DNA of 64,000 bases from Rheum nobile (GCA_027886185.1 WOAB01000109.1:6862501-6926500); one strand, 5' to 3'. Shown: positions 22,209 through 34,759, numbered from the stretch's first letter. The notes: generated by a model not told the origin, from the letters alone. Numbers and translations: made by a program.

Positions 22209-23711
22209 GGATTTGAGGATGAAGCAAGGAAAGGCTCCTAGTATCTTGACAGTGCTTGCTCAAGTCACATGACAGGGAACAAAGGATGGTTCACCTCTCT
22301 TCAGCAGGCCTCTGGAGGTTCAATAACCTTTGGAAACAAGAGTAAGGGAGAAGTCTGTGGTATCGGTAAGGTAAGACTTTCTAACCATATTACTTAGAAC
22401 AATGTGACACTTGTAAATAATCTCAAATTTGATTTTTTTAGTGTGGCTCAACTATGTCAAAATAAGAAAAATAGGGTAATCTTTACTACTGATGATTGTC
22501 ATGTTGAGTGTATAAGTACAGGGAAAGTCCTACTCAAAGGAATTTGCGATAACAACGTCTACAAGGTTGACCCTGCTTTTATCCCTGAGAAGGAACTATG
22601 TCTGTCGTCCATTGCTGGGACAACAGATCTGTGGCATAAACGGTTCGGTCATACAAGCATTCAACTCCTTTCAAAACTTCATAGATAAGAACTGGTGAAC
22701 GGTCTTCCTAAGATCGAAGCAACAAGAAATAAAGTTTGTGATGCCTGCACCAAAGGTAAGCAAATCAGATCATCCTTCAAGTCAAAGAAGGAGGTAAGCA
22801 CTTCTCGTCCTCTAGAACTAATACACATGGATCTTTGTGGGACAATGCGCACAAGGAGCCGTGGAGGAAACGCCTATGTCTTCGTTATTGTTGATGACTA
22901 TTCCAGGTACACATGGACTATCTTTCTGTCATCAAAGGATGAAGTGTTCGCTGAATTCGAACCTTGGCTCAAGTCAGTTGAAAGGAGTGTAGGACAACCT
23001 CTGGGGTCCATCCGGACCGGTCATGGGACAGAATTTGAAAACTCCAGGTTTCTATCCCTCTGCAGGAACAAAGGCATTAATCACAATTTCTCAACTCCAA
23101 GGACACCACAGCAAAATGGTGTTGTGGAAAGGAAGAACAGAACCCTAGAAGACATGACGTGCACCCTCCTTATTGCAAGTGGTCTTCCTATGAGCTTCTG
23201 GGCTGAAGCCTTGAACTCTGCTTGCTATGTTCTGAACAGGGCAACCATTCGTCCTCTCTTGAACAAGACTGCCTATGAACTTCTAAGGGGAAGAAAGCCC
23301 ACCGTGTCTCATTTGCGCGCGTTCGGCTGCAAGTGTTTTGTCTACAACAATGGGAAGGATTCTCTTGGGAAGTTTGATCCCAGAAGTGACGAAGGGACCT
23401 TTGTAGGATATTCCCTTCACAGCAAAGCCTACAAAGTATTCAACAAGAGAACACGAAAGGTAGAAGAAAGCATTCATGTGGTTTTCGATGAATCTGTTAT
23501 GGCTGGTAACAATGTACAGGAACAATCCGCTAGTGTTCCCTTAAACACTGGCCCATCTGAAGATGATTGCTTTCAGCTTGTGGAAAACGGTGTCGAATAT
23601 GGGGTCCCGCGAAATCAAGAAACTCCTGATGACCCATCAACACCAAGAACCCCCAACTCCGCTAACTCCGTTGGGACTGACAAAGGTGCTCAATCATCTG
23701 AATCTTCTTAG
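22209..23711 (+). pseudogene. Copia-2 protease and integrase, inactivated
   Basis: The same frame continues with stops at 22239, 22395 and 22686. The protease active site is D-S-A (22248-22256) instead of D-S/T-G, in YLDSACSSHMTG. Integrase follows: HHCC zinc finger (LWHKRFGHTS ... CDACTKGKQ), then the core with HMDLCGTM, TGHGTEFEN and QQNGVVERKNR. The second catalytic Asp is Gly (GGT at 23019-23021), consistent with a single A-to-G change. The catalytic Glu is kept. The frame ends at 23709-23711, with further shifts before RT. Confidence 0.92.
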
Positions 23712-25450
23712 GTTCCTCAGGAGGAACAGAGCACAAGTCTTGACTCGGCGGAGTATTCTGAGGAAAGCCCTGTTGCTGAAGGAACTGAGGATGCGTGCCC
23801 CACTGATGATGGGACAGGTGGTGAAAGCTCAAATCTTCACAGACTTTAGAAAGGGAACTCCTCAAAGCACTCGCTCTTCCTTACATAATTTTTGTTCTTT
23901 CAATGCTTTTTCTCTCTTTGCAAGAACCTAACACTGTAGGAGAAGCATTAAAGGATCCCGACTGGATTAACGCCATGCAAGAAGAACTTCATCAGTTCGA
24001 AAGGAACAAGGTTTGGCGGTTGGTTCCACGACCAAGGAACAGGACCGTGATAGGAACAAAGTGGGTGTTCAGAAACAAGCTAGATGATCAAGGTCAGGTC
24101 ACAAGGAACAAAGCAAGACTGGTGGTGAAAGGTTACAACCAGCAGGAAGGAATAGACTATGATGAGACCTTTGCTCATGTTGCTAGGTTGGAAGCCATAA
24201 GACTTCTAATAGCCTACTCCTCATTCCATGGCTTCAAACTGCAACAAATGGACGTAAAGACCACCTTCTTGAATGGTGTTCTCAAGGAGGAGGTCTATGT
24301 GGAGCAAACACTCGGCTTTGAAGACGCATCCCAATCTGATCATGTCTACGTTCTTGACAAAGCGCTTTACGGTCTCAAGCAGGCTCCGAGGGCCTGGTAC
24401 GATAGGCTCTCATAGTTTCTTCTGGCTCATGGATATGTTCGTGGAAAGGTCGACAAGACTATGTTCCTTCTGAAGGAGGGAAAGCATACTCTGGTTGTGC
24501 AAATCTACGTGGATGATATTATCTTTGGCTCTACAGATGATAATTTGGTTCAAAAATTCTCAAATCTGATGGCCAGTGAATTCGAGATGAGCATGGTTGG
24601 GGAACTCAAGTTCTTCTTGGGACTTCAAGTTTCTCAGAGAGATGATGGAACCAAAGTGCACCAACATAAGTATCTTAGGGAATGTGTCAATAAATTCGGA
24701 ATGCCTGATGCAAATCCCTTCACAACTCCTATCTTCCCAAACAATCCAATGGGAAAGGATGAACATGAGCAAGGAGTTGATCCATCCTTCTATCGAGGAA
24801 TCATAGGTTCGCTTCTCTATCTCATTGCAAGTACACCGGATATTATGTATAGTGTTTGTCTGTGTGCTCGTTTTCAGGCTGATCCCAAAGAGACACACCT
24901 CAAAGCAGTGAAGAGGATTCTGAGATACTTGAAGGGAACATATGATCTATGTCTGTGGTATCCAAGGGGTGGAAACTTCGATCTAGTTGGATACACGGAT
25001 GCTGACTTTGCATGGAACAAAGTGGACAGAAAATCTACATCCGGAATGGCTCAGTTCCTTGGGACGTGCTTAGTTTCATGGGGGTCAAAGAAGCAGAATT
25101 CAGTTGCTTTTTCAACTGCAGAAGCCGAATACATATCCGTCGCTGCTTGTTGCACTCAACTCCTATGGCTTAAACAACAACTCAGCGACTATGGTATTCT
25201 TCTTGACTCTATTTCCATTCTCTGTGACAATACTAGTGCAATAAATATCTCCAAGAATCCTGTGCAACATTCACGTACCAATCATATCGAGATAAGACAT
25301 CACTTCCTACGTGAATGTGTGGAGAAAGGGTTGGTGTCCATGAACTTCTGCGGAACCAAGGATCAGATTGCTGATATTTTCACCAAGGCACTAAACAGGG
25401 AACCTTTCGAACAGTTCTGTATGGAACTAGGTATGATCTCTCTAAACTAA
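23712..25450 (+). pseudogene. Copia-2 reverse transcriptase and RNase H
   Basis: After frame breaks at about 23750-23930 the RT frame is open from about 23903: PDWINAMQEELHQFERNKVW, KWVFRNKLDDQG, QQMDVKTTFLNG, and the catalytic YVDD at 24506-24517. One TAG at 24413-24415 interrupts RT. RNase H follows, with YTDADFAW, a catalytic Glu in STAEAEYIS, and CDNTSAI, ending with DIFTKALNRE near the C-terminus. This is the best-preserved part of the element; one nonsense codon separates it from an open RT-RH frame. Confidence 0.93.
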
Positions 25451-26743
25451 TTGCCTATCTCTTGTTCCCTCGATGATTGGCTAAATTACAAGGTAAATTG
25501 TGAAAGTTAAATCATTATGTCTTGATATGCATCCACTCTTTGATCGTTAAATTGAACTACCTGCTTAGATTCATGCTAATACTTCACCTATGTGCATATG
25601 TCATGCATGATCATCTAAGCTATCACTATAATACATGAGACAGTTTTCTTTCGGCCCAAAAGAGTCAACTTGATGCATTGATCCCTCACTATAAGCCCAA
25701 ATGATTGTTGACTCTACAGCGTACCCTAGCCATCATGTTTGATGCTTTCTATGAGCCCCTCTAATGATCCACATCTGCGAGCCTCTCATTCATGTTTAAA
25801 CACTTTAAAAATTCTCGTATATTTTTTGTGTGATGTTCTTTGTACCCTCTCTGGTAACGTTACCCCCGCATCACATTCTTCTAATTGCCTTGGGAAATTG
25901 AGAAAACGAATCGTCACCTCTGTGTCCTGTGGCTGGGACTTGTTTTGTGTGTTGTGTAATGATGGCCTGCAACTGTTTGGAAAGGGTTTCTGTGTATTCA
26001 AGTTTGAAGTATTGTGATTGCGACTTTGTTGGATTTGAAAAGATATCTTAATGGTTGTGATAAAAAAAATATATTGTTTGTGTTGCAAGACGGTGTTGAC
26101 TGAGTCAAGGTTGAACCTAAGAGGGAAGCTGATATGGATGAGGAAGTGCAGACTCTAAGGGGGAACAAAAAGATGAACTTGATCTGCGAAGGACCGTGCG
26201 GAGTTTATCTCGTGCAATATCTATGTTGGCCGAAAACAAAGGTGTCTTATGGAGTAAGTGCATGCTTAAACTGCTATTTCAACTCCTTCTGCAGGCACCA
26301 GTAGTCTTGATTCGTCTTTCTCCGCCTTCCAACTCCTTCTTTTGTTCCCAGCACAACTATCCCCTCGCTGCCTTGTTTCTCTTTGTCTCTGTTTCATGTG
26401 TTTGCAATGACTGGCATGCTAATCATATGTGTTATTTGTGCTCATTTTGTTGCTATCTTTGCTCGTAGTCTCTGTTTGTGTGTCAATCTAATGCAAAAGG
26501 GGCTGTCTATTTATCTTGCCATGCTCATTTTCCTTTCACTATTTACTTGTGTTTTTGATGATGCCAAAAGGGGGAGAATGACTGGTAGCTTTAGTTGAGG
26601 GGGAACTAACATGGTTTTACATATTGCTAGACTAAGGGGGAACTATTGTGTCTAAGTGTGGAAACCTTCTCGATACAACTGTCTTTATCTCATATGTATA
26701 TTTTATTGTCAAGGATGTTTGTCATCATCAAAAAGGGGGAATT
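25451..26743 (+). other. Copia-2 3' region and polypurine tract
   Basis: No convincing ORF and no envelope-like membrane protein. Several GGGGG(A) tracts occur (about 26159, 26567, 26597, 26635), and the polypurine tract AAAAAGGGGGAATT (26730-26743) abuts the 3' LTR. Confidence 0.75.
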
Positions 26744-27640
26744 TGTTGAATTTTTTAGGTTTTGATGGTAACAAACATTCAACTAATCTGGTAACTAAGT
26801 GTTTCAAGAACCAAACAGTTGTCACAGGGAACCATAAGCAGCGAAGGATTGTAGAGGGAACAAAGCGTTCTCTACATGCTTTGTTACCTCTCAAGGAACA
26901 TCAATGACGGACATCAATCAAGATGCGAATGGAGTGAAGGATATTCAGCGTGAAGATTATGGAAACAATCTTGGAAGATCACGCGGTCAAGGAAGAAGAA
27001 TCTCGGCATGAAGGATCTCGCCGAAGAGAAGATGTGGAGAGAGAATCCGAATGTGTTATCTTAGGAAATCTTTCCTAAGATAATATATTTGGAGAGAGAA
27101 GATCTTATCCTTTACCGATTATGTTATCTTAGGAATTCCTTCCTTAGAGAATATAGGCGGTTAAGATAATATTCTTCAAATCATTTAATATCTTCTTGTT
27201 ACCTTGTTTAGAATGATATTTTTATCTTGTTACGATTGTGTTAGTCGAGTTGTATTTATAGGAGTGTGTGATTCATTTCTATGTACGAACTCGGAGCATT
27301 AAACTGAGAAGAGAAATGAGAGTGAAGTGTGTGTGAGTCTTAGAGGGTTGAGTTCGTATTCACCGTTGTAGAAGAGAGTTTCAAATCTAGGTGGGAAGTC
27401 TAGGGTTTGGAGTCCAGGCTACAAGTGTAATCGAACAAGAAATCAATAAGACAAGTAGACGCTTCAAAATCCTCTCAAGCGAGAAGCTTGAAGGTAGTGG
27501 GTTTTCCTTGATTTGACTGATTGGGGTTTCCACTATACATCGTGAGTTCGTTACTTTATCTTTCTTGCTATATTATTCCGCTGCACCTTATGTGGGAACA
27601 AAGCATTTGTTCCATCAGATGTAACTCTAACGATCCAACA
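26744..27640 (+). repeat. Copia-2 3' LTR (897 bp)
   Basis: Partner of 20200-21104, followed by the tataa duplication at 27641-27645. Confidence 0.95.
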
Positions 27641-27645
27641 TATAA

Positions 27646-27853
27646 CTTTATATTATATACTTTATATAATGTCTCCCAATAAACTGACCCAGTCCATAAA
27701 CTCTAAGGGTATGACTTCGTAGGACCCGATAATAATAGCAATAGATTTTGTAACATATAGTCCATAAATCATAGTTGGCTTCTAGCAAAGCACTATGACT
27801 ATCTAAAATAACTGGATTATGAATCTCCATAAATAGTCACACTTTATAATTAG
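27646..27853 (-). repeat. Copia-1 5' LTR, distal part (outer end uncertain)
   Basis: Continuation of the Copia-1 LTR beyond the Copia-2 insertion. The outer end is guessed from a TGTAATTACTA (minus) near 27853; without the partner LTR it cannot be fixed. Confidence 0.4.
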
Positions 27854-28569
27854 TAATTACACATTTGATTAAAGAATACAATTCATTCACTTCCCTCTAT
27901 CTTCTTAAATAAAATGAAATATAGCTCTCATGTTTTTTTGTGAGACCATCTTCATTCCTCGATTACCATGCTAAACTACCTACGGAAATCGAATATTAGG
28001 AGATGACTTGCGTTTTTTTGGATTAGAAAGAAATTCTATAATCTCTAGGCTTTTTTTTATCAAAATAAATAAATTACCCTTCATTTTAAAAAAGGTTTAA
28101 AATGAAATTCATTTTTTTTGAAACAATATTCAAGGTTAGCAAGAGTGAAACGTTGGCGAGTCTGGCGACCACACAAGGCATATTTTAAGGAATTGAAATT
28201 CTCTATTCCTTAAATTCGCTCTCTAATATATTTCATTACTATATAGACATCTAATTCGTTTCTAAATTAAATTAGACTACATCCTTATTTATCAATAAAT
28301 TAAATAAATATAATCTAACCAATTAAAAAAGTGAAGCATGAAAGGGGTCATATTATGAGAGGAATCTTGACCCCATCCTAACAAGAGTACTTTTAATTCC
28401 ATCTATCTAACGTCCCTAACCTTGAGTTAATTATTTTTTATAGTGGAATATTTGGAATCACATAAATAATCTCTTATTCCGACCATCTTCATCTAGCATA
28501 GTTGCGTTCCCGGCTCACTCTGCTATTATTTTTTTCAGAGAATGGACATCCATTCATTTGAATAAACTA
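27854..28569. other. AT-rich intergenic stretch
   Basis: I see no gene, repeat array or terminal repeat here. Confidence 0.5.
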
Positions 28570-28907
28570 AGCAAAAGAAACCTTTTCAAAAGTCCAAACC
28601 ATTGACATGGAAGAAACCTCAATCTCATTACCTTAAGCTAACTTTTGATGGATCTAAAAGAAATAATCTCACATCTCACATTGGTCTCATCATTCAAGAT
28701 AGTCAATCTCAAGTTATACATATTGATAAAAAGCAGCTTCCAAATACGTCTATACTTCAAACTGAGGCTTACGCCTTCCTCGAAGGCCTTCGTCAGGCCT
28801 TACGCCTAAATATTAGAAATATCATTGTTAAAGGCGACAATTTAACTGTTATTAATGCGTTAATAAAGTATGGAAAATCCCTTGAAAATACGAACAATTA
28901 TTATTGA
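28570..28907 (+). pseudogene. RNase H-like (RVT_3) domain fragment
   Basis: The plus frame holds an RNase H fold: LTWKKPQSHYLKLTFDGSKR (first catalytic Asp), a Glu in QTEAYAFLEGL, and IIVKGDNLTVINAL (Asp). This type occurs at the C-terminus of plant LINE polyproteins and as stand-alone RNase H-like proteins. No ATG fits well: the frame enters from upstream and the nearest candidate is TTG. It ends at a stop after about 100 residues, before the last catalytic position. It looks like a truncated relic. Confidence 0.65.
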
Positions 28908-29566
28908 CATACTTTTCCTGTTGGATTGCTTCGATTTTTTTTGGGTCTTTCATTGCTAAAGTCATTCACATACAGACATAAACTTATGATCATCTAGTAT
29001 TTATATTTCGCACCTAAGTGCCCATTCTCACGTGAATCATTTTCAATAAAAAAGTAGTAAATAAAAAACTAAGGGAATCTTTTTTGAATCTCGTTTCTCA
29101 AAATAGTTATTAAATTATAAATCTTAGAAAAAGTTTATAGACTTTAACTTAATAATCACATTTCTTATTAGTTATATTAAAGACTAAAATAAGACTTATC
29201 TTTTAATAGTTGTGTTAAAAGGGAAGGAGTATCCATATTAGTTACTTGCAACATCTGAGTAAATAGTTTGTCCATATTCAACTTAATCCAAAAAGAGAAA
29301 AGAAGACAACCCGCCATAATCAGCATCAAAGTGAATGCTTCTAAATCAGCGACTGACTACCATCACTTTGAAGCCTCGAGCTCACATATGAATGCTTCAA
29401 ACCCACACTACATTTGCAATTTACGGTTGTTGTTAGCTTCCATGTTTGGAGCCATGGAAGAGTTGCCCTTCGACGGAGTGAACAGAAGCAGTGGCTGAAG
29501 AAGCCCAAAGATCCCAGCGGAAACACATCTAACGATGTTGATAACATAAATAGTTTCAAATTTAAA
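28908..29566. other. Intergenic stretch between two RNase H fragments
   Basis: AT-rich to about 29250, then somewhat more balanced sequence. No recognisable gene. Confidence 0.4.
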
Positions 29567-29686
29567 AGACAAAGACAAGAACCAAAGCAAATCGGGTGGA
29601 CTAAATCCAAACCAACCTTTTTTAAACTTAATTTTGATGGATCGTGTAATGACAATGGAGAAAGTACATTTGGATACGTTATTTAG
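29567..29686 (+). pseudogene. Second RNase H-like fragment
   Basis: The plus frame reads QIGWTKSKPTFFKLNFDGSC followed by STFGYVI and a stop, the N-terminal strand of an RVT_3-type RNase H. It is similar in kind, not identical, to 28570-28907, so it is a separate relic rather than a fresh duplication. Confidence 0.6.
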
Positions 29687-30195
29687 AATTCTAATGTTGA
29701 GGTGATCTTCACGGACTCTAAGCATTATCCTTCTTCCTCTATTTTATTCCAATAATCATATTTTATTTGACATGTGTTTGCTCAAGTCTACTTATACCCT
29801 TATTCTACATGAAAAAATTTAGAATTTTTTCATAATTTAATTTTTCAGGATTTTGTTCATAATTTAATTTTTAGGACTGTGCTAATGTAAATTTATTGCT
29901 TAATTATTAAGTGCTCAAAATTGATACTAGAATTTATGAATAAGAACATAAAAATATAAACATAAACATATAAACAATTTCAACTTATAATAAGGTGCTA
30001 CAATTTTATAATTTTATTGTATATACACATAAATAATTTGTTTTACATGTCAGATATCATAAACTGGATTTGAGTTCGCGTACAATTGCGTCTTCCCGTG
30101 CAATTTGAGAAGCAATCATGGCCGTTCGTTTCTGATGTGCGGATTTGTCATTGATGCGCATGAGTTTATTTTATTTTCTCTTAATCAAACACTAA
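29687..30195. other. AT-rich stretch, no gene seen
   Basis: No coding frame or terminal repeats recognised. Confidence 0.4.
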
Positions 30196-30330
30196 AGCCT
30201 CGTAGCCGAACTGGTAGTAGAGTGGGGGAGTACCATGAGGTCTTGGGTTCAACTCTCCTTCCCAACAACACACTCCTTTGTAATTTTTTATTTTCATTTA
30301 TTTTCACTTTTTCTTAATTTCGTGCACCAG
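30196..30330 (+). mobile_element. Candidate tRNA-derived SINE
   Basis: A tRNA-like head has an A box TAGCCGAACTGG (30203-30214) and a B box GGTTCAACTCT (30246-30256) spaced 43 bp apart, close to a real tRNA. A T-rich tail follows (about 30275-30320). The acceptor stem does not pair, so it is not a functional tRNA gene. I did not find a clear TSD, so its ends are approximate. Confidence 0.55.
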
Positions 30331-30439
30331 AAATATTTTTAAATTGTTTTAAATAATATATGGGAGATAGGAGACGTTATCATTAATGAACATTAAATGA
30401 CAATATTAAACATCAACACACAACATATAAACCTCTAGT

Positions 30440-30760
30440 TTGTGAACCTCATAGAATTAATATATAAATATGTACATGTTACATATGAACCTTGACGTTA
30501 TTAGAGATAAACATCGCCACACAACGACCAGCTAAAAAGAATTTCAAACATACGAACATGTGCATGTTACATATGAACCTTACAGAACAAATATATTTAC
30601 GTGTGCATGTCACATATGAACTTTAAAGACCAAGTAAAAAGAATTTCAAACATGAACATGTGCATGTTACACATGAACTTTACAGTACTAATATATGAAT
30701 ATGTGCTTATTACATAGAACCTCAAAGACCAAGTAAAAATAAATAAACGTAAAGCATGAT
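30440..30760. repeat. Degenerate tandem repeat, about 75-90 bp
   Basis: Several imperfect copies of a unit containing CATGTGCATGTTACATATGA, plus AACCT..AGA and, in two copies, AAAGACCAAGTAAAAA. Confidence 0.6.
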
Positions 30761-30780
30761 GAGTTAATAACTATACTTAA

Positions 30781-30872
30781 TGCTTAGGGTTTAGGGTCTT
30801 GGGTTTAGGGATTTAGGGTTTAATTGTTTAGAAGGGTTTAGGGTTTGATGGTTTAAGGTTTAGGGGTTTATG
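30781..30872 (+). repeat. Degenerate telomere-like repeats
   Basis: About ten imperfect units of the TTTAGGG type, e.g. TTAGGGTTTAGGG and GGGTTTAGGGATTTAGGG. These are short interstitial tracts, not a telomere. Confidence 0.75.
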
Positions 30873-31290
30873 GTTTAACACAATATAAGTCCATACTTGA
30901 TATACGTAATGAATTTCTAGTATAAAGTGTGTTCGTACATCTCTAGTTCACTTTAGTTTGTAAACTTTCAGTACAAACTGTATGAACATTTAATATTAAT
31001 ATATGAGCCTTGTAGTACAAATAAAAGATCAACCAAACTAATCATAAATATAAATAAGAATTATAAATTGAATAAAATATTCTAAAAGCATGATAAAAAG
31101 TACATTGATTATTTAAATAATACTTGAAATAACATCTAAATACTTGATGTTTAAACAACTTTTATATAATAATTTGATATGAAATAGAATTATACAACTT
31201 TTGTTACAAAGTTCAGAAAGTGATTTTGTTTCAACTTTTTTAACATTATAAAATATAGTATTTAGTAAAGTTAAATAGAAACTCATATAT

Positions 31291-32079
31291 GTAAACGAAT
31301 CTGGTGGGAACTGTTCTTAAAATGAGGATTTCTCTTAAAATGTGAACTAGTCTTGTGCACCAAGTTGTACGAATTTGTGCACCAAAGTTTATTGAAAAGT
31401 GTATCAAATTATATGAAGTTGTGCACCAGAATTTTATTGAGTAATGAACTTGTTTTTTTTTCTAAGTACAATAACAGTGCACAATGTTTGTGCACCAAAG
31501 TCTGTTGAAAAGTGCACCGTAATATGTTGAATTGTGCACCCGATTTTTATTGAGTAGTGCACTTGTTTTTTTTTAAATACAATGGAGTGCACAAACACAT
31601 GAACCTTCTCAGTTCACAAATACATGAAATATGGTGCAAACTTACTTGTAACGTGGTACACATTTATTTATGACATGGTGCACTTGTATTTTATTTAATT
31701 GTACACTTATATTTTATTCAAATGGTGCACAATTATTTTTAACATGGTGCACAAGTATGCATAACATGGTACACATCCAAAGTGGTGCACGAGCTAGTAC
31801 ACTGACCGGTCAAGGGTTGGTAACGCCGGTCAACGCCCTGTCAACGGTGATCAATGAACGGTCAACGGTGGTCAACGCCAAAGCTCCGGTGGGTCAATGT
31901 GGGATACCAGTTGTGCACCAACGTAATGCAGAATTGTGCATCCAAATATGTGTGCATGAGATTGCAAGTGCATTGTGCACTTTCTCCCCCTTGTGCAACT
32001 TGTTGCATAGACTTGTGCACTAGTTCGCAATTTAAGAGAGTTCTTATTTTAAGAAGTGTTCTCACTAGATCTACATCCC
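31291..32079. mobile_element. Mutator-type MITE with GTGCACC repeats (MITE-M1)
   Basis: 789 bp bounded by a perfect 9-bp TSD ctcatatat (31282-31290 and 32080-32088). The terminal inverted repeats run about 70 bp, e.g. left ATCTGGTGGGAAC and the inverted right end ATCTAGTGAGAAC, then TTCTTAAAAT and CTCTTAAA segments on both sides. The interior is built from scattered GTGCACC/GTGCAC motifs and a GGTCAACG-rich block (31800-31880). No transposase. A 9-bp TSD with long inverted repeats suits Mutator-like elements. Confidence 0.75.
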
Positions 32080-32088
32080 CTCATATAT

Positions 32089-34140
32089 ATATATATATAT
32101 ATTATTTGACTATTTAGAAACTAATCTTAAATTATGATAAACCTGATTATATAAATTTTATAAAGTACACTAATATATTAAAATATCAACTAATCTTATT
32201 ATTAAAAAAATATCTGAAATTAAAGATGTCATAGACTCGTGCATAGTATGGATGCACATGTAACTAGTCTAATTTATTGGTGAGCTTGTTTTCCTCTTTA
32301 TTTATTAACATTTTGTTTATAGATAGGAGGTTAGTGAAAAATTATTCGAATAAAAAATCTTTATGTTAGTTTAAAAATAAAATTGAATAAAAACGTTAAT
32401 TGTTTATGTGAAGAAGAAACTGAGAAAGGAGAGAAGCATATCGTACCTTTGTTTTAATTAGTGAAATATGTTTTTTTTGGAAACGTGGTTAAGATTTGTA
32501 TTAGAGGGGTGGAGAATGGAGATATACAAAATAATTGTTTTGTACAAATTAATCCCTAGTCGCCACGCAAGGCTGCAAAATGGAACTAATAGTTAACCAA
32601 AGGTTGATTTACAAATCAAAATTGATCCCTAGTGATCGTGGGAGGCAATGGAGAACGATAAGACAGAGTGAAGACGAACTACAGAACTTCGAATCGATTA
32701 GATTAGGACAATAGAAAAGAGGAGTAGAACGAGAAGGATCTGAATCACGAACAAAATTTGGAGCGAACGAGGAGAAGCAGATGCAAGCTCGTAACTGGAA
32801 GTTGTAATAACGTGAAAAAGGGGAAAAGGAACGAAATATCGTTCAACGCGCTTGAACACGCGCGCTCAATCGGGGCAATTTTTTATTGAATATGGAAGGT
32901 GTATATTCATTCTTAATTCTCACACTAAAGAGTATTCTCATGGGACACTTTTCCTTTAGGAAATACTCTCTTCTAATAAAAAAACATAATTGCTTTAGGG
33001 AATACTCTCTTCTATTAACAAAAAAGTCAAAACTGCTTTAGAGAATAGATATATAACATTTAAAATAAAAATATCTACAAATCATGTTCTTGTATATATT
33101 TTTTTATATTTATGTTTTTTTATAATTATAAGGAAAATATAAATGGTTGGTACATGGATCACCCCAAAAATCTAATTGTTATGTTTATAGATATAAGTGA
33201 TTTACTCTTGTAAGATTATACTTTTTCCTATAAAAAAAGTTAATGAATCTTTTTTTTTTTTTGAGAAAAAAAGTTAATGAATCTTATATGTAAACAAGAG
33301 TATAGATTTGGGCCAAAGTTTGGTAGGATTAGTGTAATTCAATAGGTAGGCCTTTGGGCCATTTTAAGCATAAGGTTGGTTTTGTCTTAGTTTTGTATTT
33401 AAAAGTTAGCATTCAATATCCTAAAATACTAACTTTTAAATATATATAAATATAGATAGTTGGGTCTAGAGTCCATTCATCAAAGATAAACAATGACCCA
33501 TATACATGTGGCTAATATTTAATTTTCTTCAAAATACTAATTAAATCCATATCTATATTTAATTTTCTAGAAAATCAACCTAATTTTGCATTTCAATGTA
33601 TCAAATATTTGTGCTCATTTTACTGCTAAAATCAATTTATATATCCTATATCAAATATAAATCTTTTACAAAAAATATTATTCATGAAAATAAAAATCTA
33701 AATATTCATTAAAACAAAAATGAATAAATAAATTGTTAACTAAATAAAGGTTTAAATGAAGAGAATCAATTTTCAAAAAAAAGAAACAAATTTAGTAGGA
33801 CCAAAGAGTTTTAAGTTTTAACCATGATACTAAAGACAATAAACTTTGTAGAAAGGAAATGAAACAATTGGTCGGCATTTTTGTTCAAACAAATCTTGAT
33901 TAAATTTAATAGCAATAAAAAGGGATATAAATAATATTAAAGGAGAGCATGACTATTTTTCTACCAATAAAGTTATTTGTATTAAGAATAAATTAAATAG
34001 TAATCAATGTGCTATGAGTTTGTAACATCACTATATCTTCAAAAGATATGTAACTCTTAATTGGAACCTATTCACTGACCATATAATAAATTAATTAAAA
34101 CCAAGTAACCTTTCAAATCCTTACCTCATACAAATTTCCT
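32089..34140. other. AT-rich intergenic stretch
   Basis: No gene recognised. At 33232-33290 a short direct repeat (AAAAAAAGTTAATGAATCTT) flanks a T tract. A GC-richer patch at 32840-32875 contains CGCGCTTGAACACGCGCGC. Confidence 0.45.
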
Positions 34141-34142
34141 GC

Positions 34143-34250
34143 TATAAAAAGGAAACCATTCAACAACACATATGGTCATCTTAGCCGCACTACCACGATA
34201 CAGTGAAGAATTTGTCTATTCAAAGAAGGAAGAAGATAACTCCGCATAAG
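34143..34250 (+). promoter_or_regulatory. Promoter-like TATA box with a 24-codon ORF
   Basis: CTATAAAAAGG at about 34142-34152, followed about 20 bp later by an ATG opening a 24-codon frame (MVILAALPRYSEEF...) that ends with TAA before a possible splice donor. It could be a relic promoter or an unannotated transcript; no family recognised. Confidence 0.25.
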
Positions 34251-34759
34251 TATATTCATGTAATAATTTTATTTAATATTTTAAGTAAATCTATCATATA
34301 TTATTCTAATTTTTGTTTGTTTTGTCCCTAGATCTGGATAATGTGGAACAATTGTTGTAGAATTATAGCATTATGGATTTGTATATATTTATAGTTATTC
34401 TTCTCATCTTTTTTTTTCCATTTTTGATACATACATTATAATAATTTTTATGAATGTCATGGTTCTGTGAATTATATTTTTTGTTATTAATATTCATTTG
34501 TCATTTTTATAATGTCCGAAAAAATAAAGGAATACCAAAACAATGGATATTGATACAACTATCTTAACAATTTGGAGGATGCGAAAATATAAAAACATTT
34601 ATATATCATCACAGTTACTTTGTAATAAATCTAACAACGGTTTAAAAAGATAATAATTTTTTAAGAATTATGTTAAACTCTTTTGAGTTTAACTACATTT
34701 TTTAGTATTCCATTAAACGACAAAAAAACTAACCCTCCCCGTGCTTTCCTACAACTAGT

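Larger units (their letters stand above)
20200..27640 (+). mobile_element. Copia-2: full-length plus-strand Copia element
   Basis: 7441 bp with near-identical LTRs (20200-21104 and 26744-27640; TGTTGAATT...GATCCAACA) and TSD tataa (20195-20199 and 27641-27645). The order primer site, gag, protease, integrase, RT, RNase H is diagnostic of Copia. After RNase H there is about 1.3 kb without a clear ORF but with several GGGGGA purine tracts, as in SIRE- and Tork-like elements. LTR similarity implies a recent insertion, yet every domain except RT/RNase H has lost a key residue or frame, so the inserted copy may already have been defective. It lies inside the Copia-1 LTR. Confidence 0.95.

Noticed and set aside
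25451..26743. Envelope-like ORF after Copia-2 pol
   Set aside because: Only short frames, no signal peptide plus transmembrane pattern that persists; better read as a non-coding 3' region.
30196..30270. Functional tRNA gene
   Set aside because: A and B boxes fit, but acceptor and anticodon stems do not pair and a T-rich SINE-like tail follows.
30781..30872. Telomere or chromosome end
   Set aside because: Only about ten degenerate units, flanked by ordinary AT-rich DNA on both sides.
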